Made by a program: the position numbers and the translations under genes. From the NCBI GenBank assembly GCA_002424845.1, contig DILD01000050.1, positions 1 to 12,101 on the forward strand: a DNA stretch of 12,101 bases, in the 5' to 3' direction. This DNA comes from Thiobacillus denitrificans (GTDB lineage Bacteria > Pseudomonadota > Gammaproteobacteria > Burkholderiales > Thiobacillaceae). The notes below the pieces were generated by a model. The model had not been told where the DNA came from and searched no databases. It worked only from the letters and a program-made list of their open reading frames with translations. Positions 6,705 to 12,101 of the stretch are shown here, in pieces. Numbering within the stretch: the stretch's first letter is position 1; every line of letters starts with the position of its first letter.

Positions 6705-8794
6705 GAACACTTTCATTGGGCCTTCGCGGACGCGTCGTCGCTCTGGCCGTGATGCCGGTGACCATCATCGGCATGTTGCTGCTGTCCCAGTTGATCAGCG
6801 GAAAAATAGACGATCTCGATCAATCGCTACGTGTCCGTGCTGCAACCATTGCGCGCCAGCTTGCCCCGGCGGCTGAATATGGCGTTGCCTCGGGCAACCA
6901 TGGAGTGTTGCAGACCCTGCTGGAGAAGCTTGTTGGCGAGGCCGATATCAGCGGCGTGTCCATATTCGCTGCAAACGGCAAGCACCTGGCACATGTCGGC
7001 CAGGCTATCCGGATTGAGGCAGCGCAGGACAGGCTGCCACCTGTCGACCGGCTCCATCGCATCGAATATCCGGACCGCCTGGTGTATTACGCGCCGATCA
7101 TCCGAACCGAGGTGACGGTCGACGATTTCAATCAGACACACGAGCGTCCGGCCCGGCTTGCTTCACATAATCCTCTTCTGGGCTGGGTCGGGCTGGAGAT
7201 GTCACGCGAGGCCACCATCAGGCAGCAGCGGGAATCCATCTGGAAAAGCCTGCTGATTCTGTTTGCCGGATTGAGCATCAGCCTGTTTCTTGCCTGGCGC
7301 ATCGGGCGCCAGATCACCCGGCCGATCATGGACTTGACTCAAACCGTGGAGCGTATTGGCAAAGGACTGCTCAACGAGCGGACCAGACTGGACGGGAAGG
7401 CCGAACTGGGTGTGCTGCAGCGCGGGGTCAATCATATGGCCACTCATTTGCAGGCCATGCACGAGCAGATGCAGGAGCGGATCGACCAGGCCACTGCGCG
7501 CCTGGTTTATCAGGCCAACCATGATGCGCTCACCGGGCTGATCAATCGCCGCGAGTTCGAGCGGCGGCTTGAGCACACACTGCAGTCCGCCCTGCAGCAA
7601 GGCAGGGAGCATGTGCTTTGCTACATGGATCTCGACCAGTTCAAGGTGATCAATGACACCTGCGGTCATGCAGCGGGGGATGAACTCTTGTGCCAGCTGG
7701 CCCTCCTGCTGCAGGGTCATCTGCGCGAACGCGATACGCTGGCGCGGCTGGGCGGCGACGAGTTCGCCCTGTTGCTGGAAAACTGCAGCGTCATGGATGC
7801 CCTGGCGGTGGTGGACACTTTCCGTTCCGAGGTGCAGCGCTTTCGCTTCAAATGGGGGGATCGTCTTTTTGCGGTGGGCATCAGCGTCGGCCTGGTGGCG
7901 ATCAATCGCGACAGCGGCACGGTCGCGAATTTGCTGTCGGCCGCCGATGCGGCCTGCTACGTGGCAAAAGACCGGGGCCGCAACCAGATTCATGTCTATG
8001 AGATCCGGGATGCCGATCTGGAGCGTCACCGCGGTGCAATGCAGTGGATCACCCGAATCCAGCGGGCGCTTGAGGAAGACCGTCTGCGCTTGTCATGGCA
8101 GGAAATCCGTCGCACGGACGGAAAGGCCGAACCTACCCGCCATGTCGAACTGCTGTTGAGGATGATCGATGAAGATGGCAGCGAAATTCTGCCGATGGCT
8201 TTCATTCCGGCTGCCGAGCGATATTCCATCATGCCTGCGATCGACAGCTGGGTGGTCGAGGAAGCCTTGCGCTTGTGTCAGCGGTATTTGCAGGCCGGCC
8301 TTGGGCAGGCTTGCCAGTTCTCGCTCAATCTGTCGGGCGCGTCGCTGAAAGATCCTGCGTTTCGCCAGATGCTGCTGGCACGGCTTCAGGAACATTCCGT
8401 GATGGGGCCGCTGCTCTGCTTTGAAATCACCGAAACGGCCGCCATCGGCAATCTGGTGGTCGTCAACGACTTCATTTCTGCCATGCGCGCGTTCGGATGC
8501 AGCTTTGCGCTGGACGACTTCGGCAGCGGCCTGTCGTCTTTTTCCTACCTGAAGAACCTGAAGGTGGACTTCCTCAAGATCGACGGCGCGTTTGTGCGCG
8601 ATATCGCGAGCAATACCATCGATCGGGCCATGGTCGAGGCGATTCACCGCATCGGCCATCAGATGGGGCTGAGTACCGTGGCTGAATATGTCGAGTCAGA
8701 GCTGGCGCTGGCGGTATTGCGGCAGATCGGGGTGGATTATGTGCAGGGGAACAGTGTGCATGCACCCGAACCGATGGAGAGCCTGTTCACCTGA
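6701..8794 (+). CDS. Membrane c-di-GMP signalling protein: periplasmic sensor, HAMP, GGDEF, EAL
   Basis: A 697-residue inner-membrane protein predicted to make and/or break cyclic di-GMP. Order: transmembrane helix 1 (about 11-31); periplasmic domain (about 35-175) containing ARQLAPAAEYGVASGN and VSIFAANGKHLAHV, resembling the single-Cache domain of BarA-type sensors; helix 2 (about 182-200); HAMP from about 200 (RQITRPIMDLTQTVERIGKG); a coiled stretch to about 270; GGDEF domain with MDLDQFKVIND (309-319), inhibitory site RERD (342-345) and intact GGDEF (351-355); EAL domain with ELLLR (483-487), Asn543, Glu575, DDFGSG (605-610), Lys626, Asp628, Glu662, Glu665 and Gln682. Both catalytic signatures look intact, so either activity, or a switch between them, is possible. 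ATGA coupling to the periplasmic binding protein suggests the two act together. It ends 39 bases from the convergent CopZ-like gene. Confidence 0.95.
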   Translation: MRTLSLGLRGRVVALAVMPVTIIGMLLLSQLISGKIDDLDQSLRVRAATIARQLAPAAEYGVASGNHGVLQTLLEKLVGEADISGVSIFAANGKHLAHVGQAIRIEAAQDRLPPVDRLHRIEYPDRLVYYAPIIRTEVTVDDFNQTHERPARLASHNPLLGWVGLEMSREATIRQQRESIWKSLLILFAGLSISLFLAWRIGRQITRPIMDLTQTVERIGKGLLNERTRLDGKAELGVLQRGVNHMATHLQAMHEQMQERIDQATARLVYQANHDALTGLINRREFERRLEHTLQSALQQGREHVLCYMDLDQFKVINDTCGHAAGDELLCQLALLLQGHLRERDTLARLGGDEFALLLENCSVMDALAVVDTFRSEVQRFRFKWGDRLFAVGISVGLVAINRDSGTVANLLSAADAACYVAKDRGRNQIHVYEIRDADLERHRGAMQWITRIQRALEEDRLRLSWQEIRRTDGKAEPTRHVELLLRMIDEDGSEILPMAFIPAAERYSIMPAIDSWVVEEALRLCQRYLQAGLGQACQFSLNLSGASLKDPAFRQMLLARLQEHSVMGPLLCFEITETAAIGNLVVVNDFISAMRAFGCSFALDDFGSGLSSFSYLKNLKVDFLKIDGAFVRDIASNTIDRAMVEAIHRIGHQMGLSTVAEYVESELALAVLRQIGVDYVQGNSVHAPEPMESLFT

Positions 8795-8833
8795 CGGCGT
8801 CATCCCTGTTCTGGCTCGATGGCCGCAACCGGA

Positions 8834-9043
8834 CTAGGGTGCGACCCCGAATCCTGCGCCGACTACAGCCTGCACCAGTGCGGCACGGTCGACTCTGGCC
8901 GGGTCGAACACGATATGTGCCTGGCCGGGTTCGAGCGTCACTTTGGCGGTTTCCACGCCAGGCAAGGCTGTCAATACCCGTTGCACGCTGTTGACGCAAC
9001 CGCCGCAGGTCATGCCGGTCACGGACAAAACGATTTCATTCAT
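8834..9043 (-). CDS. copZ: CopZ-like heavy-metal-associated (HMA) copper chaperone
   Basis: A 69-residue soluble protein with the ferredoxin-like HMA fold that carries Cu(I), normally to a CopA-type exporting ATPase. The metal motif GMTCGGC (10-16; Cys13, Cys16) is complete. It is followed by VNSVQRVLTALPGVETAKV and a C-terminal AGFGV, where Phe occupies the position often filled by Tyr beside the metal loop. Start ATG 9043 has a strong AGGAG Shine-Dalgarno (9049-9053) with a 5-base spacer; the frame is open further upstream but the extension is low-complexity and lacks family similarity. No copper ATPase or CueR-like regulator is in view, and I see no convincing CueR operator in the 100 bases upstream. 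It may instead be a MerP-like or free-standing metal-binding protein. Confidence 0.88.
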   Translation of the reverse strand: MNEIVLSVTGMTCGGCVNSVQRVLTALPGVETAKVTLEPGQAHIVFDPARVDRAALVQAVVGAGFGVAP

Positions 9044-9078
9044 GCTGACTCCTGAAACATTCCCGTTCTGATTGATGT

Positions 9079-9116
9079 CCGCAGTAGCCAACGCCCATGG
9101 CGTAACGTCACTGCGG
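9079..9116. repeat. 38-base inverted repeat between the FlgM-like and CopZ-like genes
   Basis: Outer arms CCGCAGT (9079-9085) and ACTGCGG (9110-9116) enclose an inner hairpin ACGCC-CAT-GGCGT (9091-9103), with a 5/6-base internal loop between. It begins 28 bases after the FlgM-like stop and ends 36 bases before the CopZ-like start. No T-run follows on either strand, so it is not a standard intrinsic terminator. It may be a Rho-associated or processing stem-loop, a leader structure of copZ, or a protein-binding site. Confidence 0.45.
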
Positions 9117-9143
9117 GCCTGGCCATCCTTCCTGAATGAGGCT

Positions 9144-9383
9144 TCAGTGTGTGCGGGATGGCTTGCGCAGTGCCTTCCGGGTGTGGCCGATGATCGTGTC
9201 GGCCACCACTTCATCGTCGACGCTGAAGGTGCCCTTGGCGAGTGCGGCCTTGATGGCCGCGATCTTGCCGGGCTTCCTGGCGGCATCGGTCACCTTCTTT
9301 TGGGGTTTTTGCTCGCCATCCGGCCCCGTGGCGTCAGACACGCTGGTGGACGATGGGGGCTGGCTGGGCTTGTCGGTTTTCAC
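9144..9383 (-). CDS. Small FlgM-like (anti-sigma-28) protein under a sigma-28-type promoter
   Basis: From GTG 9383 the product has 79 residues. The C-terminal half, KIAAIKAALAKGTF followed by SVDDEVVADTII, matches the pattern of FlgM, which binds and inhibits the flagellar sigma factor FliA (sigma-28) until it is exported through the completed hook-basal body. The N-terminus MKTDKPSQPPSST is short, polar and probably disordered, as in FlgM, whose usual length is about 95-100 residues. The GTG has an AGGA Shine-Dalgarno 6 bases upstream. An ATG at 9431 would add 16 residues but lacks a ribosome-binding site and falls about where the sigma-28 transcript should start. The near-consensus sigma-28 promoter upstream supports the identification. 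No flagellar genes are nearby, so it may be a second, orphan FlgM or a relative with another partner. Confidence 0.65.
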   Translation of the reverse strand: MKTDKPSQPPSSTSVSDATGPDGEQKPQKKVTDAARKPGKIAAIKAALAKGTFSVDDEVVADTIIGHTRKALRKPSRTH

Positions 9384-9389
9384 GGGGAA

Positions 9390-9393
9390 TCCT
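9390..9393 (-). promoter_or_regulatory. Shine-Dalgarno AGGA selecting the GTG start at 9383
   Basis: Read on the - strand, AGGA stands 6 bases before GTG 9383. It favours this start over ATG 9431, which has no such motif. Confidence 0.5.
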
Positions 9394-9437
9394 GGTCGCG
9401 GTTGTGCGGGCCTGAGGCAGGCATCGCTCATGTGAGC

Positions 9438-9464
9438 TTATCGGCGTCCCGGCTCGATTCTTTA
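9438..9464 (-). promoter_or_regulatory. Near-consensus sigma-28 (FliA) promoter
   Basis: On the - strand, TAAAGAAT (9464-9457), exactly 11 bases, then GCCGATAA (9445-9438). The enterobacterial FliA consensus is TAAAGTTT-N11-GCCGATAA, so the -10 element matches at 8 of 8 and the -35 at 6 of 8 positions with the correct spacer. It begins 4 bases after the serB stop and points at the FlgM-like gene, giving an expected transcript start near 9431 and a leader of roughly 45-50 bases before GTG 9383. Autogenous sigma-28 control is the known behaviour of flgM. Confidence 0.8.
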
Positions 9465-9468
9465 GCAG

Positions 9469-10317
9469 CTACTTTTTTGGCTGGCCGAGCAGGGGAATGA
9501 CGCCTTCCAGCCCCACCTGGCTCAGTGCATGGCTGGCTTGTGCCCGCACCACCGGCTTGGCGTGATAGGCGATGCTGAGGCCGGCCTCAGCCATCATTTT
9601 CAGGTCGTTGGCGCCGTCACCCATGGCAATGACCTGTTCCTGCTTCAGCCCCAGCTCGGTACGTACCCGGTTGAGCCAGTCGGCCTTGCCCTGGGCATCG
9701 ACGATGTCGCCTGCCACACGGCCGGTCAACTTGCCGTTGGCCACCTCCAGCAGGTTGGCTGCCGTGTAGTCCAGCGCGAGGCGCGTTTTCAGTCGTTCGG
9801 TGAAAAAAGTGAAGCCGCCCGATACCAGCAGGGTCTTGATCCCAGCCGCGCGGGTCGCGGCCAGCAGGGCATCCGCGCCGGGCGAAAGCTGAAGGCGCTC
9901 GTCATATACCCGCTGCAGGGCGATTTGGTCGAGTCCTTCCAGCAGGGATACCCGGCGGCGCAGGCTTTCGGCGAAATCGATTTCGCCGCGCATGGCGGCC
10001 TCGGTGATCGCCGACACCTGTGGCTTCAGTCCCTGCATGTCGGCGATTTCGTCGATGCACTCGATGGTGATCAGGGTGGAATCCATATCCATCACCAGAA
10101 GACCAAAATCACCGATCCGGCGCTCGGCAGGCACCCACCCGCAATCGACCCCGTTCTGCGCGCAGAAGGCGGCGACCGTTTCCCGCTGGCCGACGTCGGC
10201 GGCAAGCAGCCGGAAGGCGGTCGGGGAAACCGCTTCGATTGCCTTGGCGCCCGTCAGTTTGGCAAGCTGCTTGAGGCTGGGGGTGGGGATGTCGATTCCC
10301 TGGATAATGAGGTTCAT
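9469..10317 (-). CDS. serB: Phosphoserine phosphatase
   Basis: HAD-superfamily enzyme that dephosphorylates phosphoserine in the last step of serine synthesis. The 282-residue product has an N-terminal extension of about 70 residues, probably a small regulatory-type domain, then the catalytic domain: motif I DMDST (77-81; nucleophile Asp77, acid/base Asp79), ECIDEIAD cap start (86-93), motif II LLVSGGF with Ser166, motif III Lys211, and motif IV GDGAND (233-238). All catalytic residues are present. ATG 10317 lies 9 bases after the mfd stop, so the two are likely cotranscribed although functionally unrelated; the Shine-Dalgarno is weak. A sigma-28-type promoter for the next gene begins 4 bases after the serB stop. 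Confidence 0.97.
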   Translation of the reverse strand: MNLIIQGIDIPTPSLKQLAKLTGAKAIEAVSPTAFRLLAADVGQRETVAAFCAQNGVDCGWVPAERRIGDFGLLVMDMDSTLITIECIDEIADMQGLKPQVSAITEAAMRGEIDFAESLRRRVSLLEGLDQIALQRVYDERLQLSPGADALLAATRAAGIKTLLVSGGFTFFTERLKTRLALDYTAANLLEVANGKLTGRVAGDIVDAQGKADWLNRVRTELGLKQEQVIAMGDGANDLKMMAEAGLSIAYHAKPVVRAQASHALSQVGLEGVIPLLGQPKK

Positions 10318-10326
10318 TTCAATGGT

Positions 10327-12101
10327 TTATTGAAGCAGATTAAATAAGGTGATGACATTTGCGGCGCGCACCTCAGGGGCCGAACTGGCGCCGCCTGAAG
10401 GGGGTAAATGCCAGCGCAGCCGATTCTCGCCCGCCAGCTTGATATCGCGCCGGGTCTGGATCAACTGGATGATGCGGCCCGGGTCGATCGGCGGCTGCGG
10501 CACGAACTGCAGCAGGATGCTCTCGCTGCTGGCATCGACTTTCATGATGCCGAGCTTCCTGGCAGCGAGGCGCAGGCGATGGGTGTCGAGCAGGGCGCGT
10601 GCCGGATCGGGCAGTGAACCGAAGCGGTCGATCAGTTCCTCCTGCAGCTGGCTGAGTTCTTCCGCGTCGTGCACGCTGGCCAGCCGCTTGTACAGCACCA
10701 GTCGCTCGTGCACGTCGGGGCAGTAGTCCACCGGCAGCAGCGCCGGCGTATGCAGGTTGATTTCGGATACCACCCCCAGCGGCTGGCTCATGTCCGGTTC
10801 CTTGCCTGCCTTCAGGCTGGCCACCGCGTTGGCCAGCATGTCGTTGTAGAGCGAGAAGCCGACTTCGAGGATTTCGCCGCTCTGCTTGTCGCCCAGCACT
10901 TCGCCGGCGCCGCGGATTTCCATGTCCTGCATGGCAAGATGGAAACCCGAGCCCAGTTCTTCCAGCAACTGGATGGCTTCCAGGCGTTTTTTCGCCAGGG
11001 GCGTGAGGGTGCGGTCCTCTTCCACCAGCAGGTAGGCGAAGGCCTGATGGTGCGAGCGCCCGACACGGCCCCTTAACTGGTGCAATTGGGCGAGCCCGAA
11101 TTTGTCGGCGCGGTTGATCAGGATGGTGTTGGCGGTGGGCACGTCGATGCCGGTCTCGATGATGGTGGTGCACAGGAGAATGTCGAAACGCTGCTGGTAG
11201 AAGTCTCGCATCACCTGTTCCAGCTCGCGCTCGCTCTGCTGGCCGTGGCCGACGCGGATGCGCGCTTCGGGCAGCAGCTTTTCCAGCCGCTCGCGCATGG
11301 CCTCGATGGTGCTGACTTCGTTGTGCAGGAAATACACCTGACCGCCGCGCTTCAGCTCGCGCAGCACGGCTTCGCGGATCAGCCCGCTGGAGAAAGTCTG
11401 GACAAAGGTTTTCACCGCCAGCCGCTTCTGCGGTGCGGTGGCAATGACCGAGAAATCGCGGATGCCCTCGAGCGACATGGCCAGCGTGCGCGGGATCGGC
11501 GTCGCGGTCAGGGTGAGCACATCGACCTCGGCGCGCAGCGCCTTCAGTTGTTCCTTCTGGCGCACGCCGAAGCGGTGCTCCTCGTCGAGAATCACCAGGC
11601 CCAGGCGGGCGAACTTGACGTCCTTCTGAATCAGCCGGTGGGTGCCGATGACAATGTCGAGCTTGCCGTCCGCCAGCGCCTGCAGCGCTTCGGCCTGTTC
11701 CTTCGCCGTCCTGAATCTTGAGAGCTCGGCGAGCTTCACCGGCCAGGCCGAGAAACGGTCGGAGAAATTGTTGAAGTGCTGTTCGGCCAGGAGCGTGGTC
11801 GGCACCAGCACTGCCACCTGATAGCCGCCCATCACAGCCATGAAGGCGGCACGCAGCGCGACCTCGGTCTTGCCGAAACCGACGTCTCCGCACACCAGGC
11901 GGTCCATCGGCTTGCCTGATTGCATGTCGCTCATGACGGCTGCGATGGCGGCCGCCTGGTCGGGGGTTTCCTCGTAGCCGAAACCCTCGGCGAAGGCCTC
12001 GTAGTCGTGCAGCGAAAACTTGAAGGCGTGGCCTTCGCGTGCCGCGCGCAGAGCGTAAAGGTTGAGCAGCTCGGCGGCGGTGTCGCGCGCCGCCTGCATG
12101 G
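10327..12101 (-). CDS. mfd: Transcription-repair coupling factor Mfd, C-terminal half (5' end beyond window)
   Basis: ATP-driven DNA translocase that removes RNA polymerase stalled at lesions and recruits UvrA for excision repair. Only about the last 590 residues are present; the frame is still open at the right edge, and the ATG at 12099 is internal. Counting from that Met: a Q-motif region (TPDQAAAI), Walker A GDVGFGKT (71-78), DEEH box (172-175), TATPIPRT (198-205), then in the second RecA-like lobe IIETGIDVPTAN and the arginine-finger motif QLRGRVGRS. These are followed by the Mfd/RecG TRG region (GSGFHLAMQDMEIRGAGEVL) and the C-terminal domain, which in E. coli Mfd masks the UvrA-binding surface. 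The TRCF C-terminal domain separates it from RecG. serB follows after 9 bases. Confidence 0.97.
   Translation of the reverse strand, partial: MQAARDTAAELLNLYALRAAREGHAFKFSLHDYEAFAEGFGYEETPDQAAAIAAVMSDMQSGKPMDRLVCGDVGFGKTEVALRAAFMAVMGGYQVAVLVPTTLLAEQHFNNFSDRFSAWPVKLAELSRFRTAKEQAEALQALADGKLDIVIGTHRLIQKDVKFARLGLVILDEEHRFGVRQKEQLKALRAEVDVLTLTATPIPRTLAMSLEGIRDFSVIATAPQKRLAVKTFVQTFSSGLIREAVLRELKRGGQVYFLHNEVSTIEAMRERLEKLLPEARIRVGHGQQSERELEQVMRDFYQQRFDILLCTTIIETGIDVPTANTILINRADKFGLAQLHQLRGRVGRSHHQAFAYLLVEEDRTLTPLAKKRLEAIQLLEELGSGFHLAMQDMEIRGAGEVLGDKQSGEILEVGFSLYNDMLANAVASLKAGKEPDMSQPLGVVSEINLHTPALLPVDYCPDVHERLVLYKRLASVHDAEELSQLQEELIDRFGSLPDPARALLDTHRLRLAARKLGIMKVDASSESILLQFVPQPPIDPGRIIQLIQTRRDIKLAGENRLRWHLPPSGGASSAPEVRAANVITLFNLLQ

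Noticed and set aside
6936..6944. GCCGATAT, resembling a sigma-28 -10 element, on the + strand
   Set aside because: It lies inside the GGDEF-EAL gene and there is no TAAA-type -35 element at the required 11-base spacing.
7202..8029. 275-codon - strand open frame opposite the GGDEF domain
   Set aside because: It is antisense to conserved catalytic motifs and has shadow-like composition.
8795..8833. Possible bidirectional terminator between the convergent GGDEF-EAL and CopZ-like genes
   Set aside because: I found no stem of useful length followed by a T-run in these 39 bases.
9426..9437. Short palindrome GCTCA-TG-TGAGC near the predicted sigma-28 transcript start
   Set aside because: Arms of five bases with a two-base gap can occur by chance, and there is no second copy to suggest an operator.
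9072..9500. + strand open frame (142 codons) opposite the FlgM-like gene and its promoter
   Set aside because: It has no motif or ribosome-binding support, and the - strand has a promoter, a Shine-Dalgarno and a family match in the same place.
10373..11893. 506-codon - strand open frame overlapping mfd in another frame
   Set aside because: The product is Arg/Ala/Pro/Gly-rich with no domains and lies inside the mfd frame, which has full helicase motifs.

Overview
The window looks like GC-rich chromosomal DNA of a proteobacterium, most likely a betaproteobacterium. This is inferred from protein style and from the neighbourhood gloB / yafS-like / rnhA / dnaQ, which echoes the layout known from E. 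coli; no rRNA or other decisive taxonomic marker is present. Genes are tightly packed with many 4-base start/stop overlaps. There is no gene-free stretch above about 100 bases, and I see no tRNA, rRNA, CRISPR array, insertion sequence or prophage gene.

Positions 1-3064 (+ strand) hold the end of a peptide-type ABC importer operon: a DppC/OppC/YejE-like permease cut by the window edge, a fused double ATP-binding subunit overlapping it by 4 bases, and a small two-helix membrane protein of unknown function. The binding protein and the first permease would lie to the left.

Positions 3075-5754 are housekeeping. gloB (glyoxalase II) is on the - strand, separated by 29 bases from a divergent + strand run: a YafS-like methyltransferase-fold protein, rnhA (RNase HI) and dnaQ (proofreading epsilon subunit), packed with overlaps or a 1-base gap.

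Positions 5751-8794 continue that run without a break. A secreted periplasmic binding protein of the ABC_sub_bind/TrpX type starts on a TTG overlapping the dnaQ stop, and is itself coupled by ATGA to a membrane sensor with a periplasmic domain, HAMP, GGDEF and EAL domains. No transporter genes accompany the binding protein. The pair therefore looks like a ligand-sensing c-di-GMP module, comparable in logic to NspS-MbaA of Vibrio.

Positions 8834-12101 are on the - strand. In transcription order they are mfd (C-terminal half only, running off the right edge), serB 9 bases later, a small FlgM-like protein, and a CopZ-like copper chaperone. The FlgM-like gene is preceded by a near-consensus sigma-28 (FliA) promoter, TAAAGAAT-N11-GCCGATAA, squeezed between it and the serB stop. 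Together, promoter and protein point to a stand-alone, flagellar-regulon-controlled anti-sigma-28-like gene. This and the binding-protein/GGDEF-EAL pair are the two observations most worth following.
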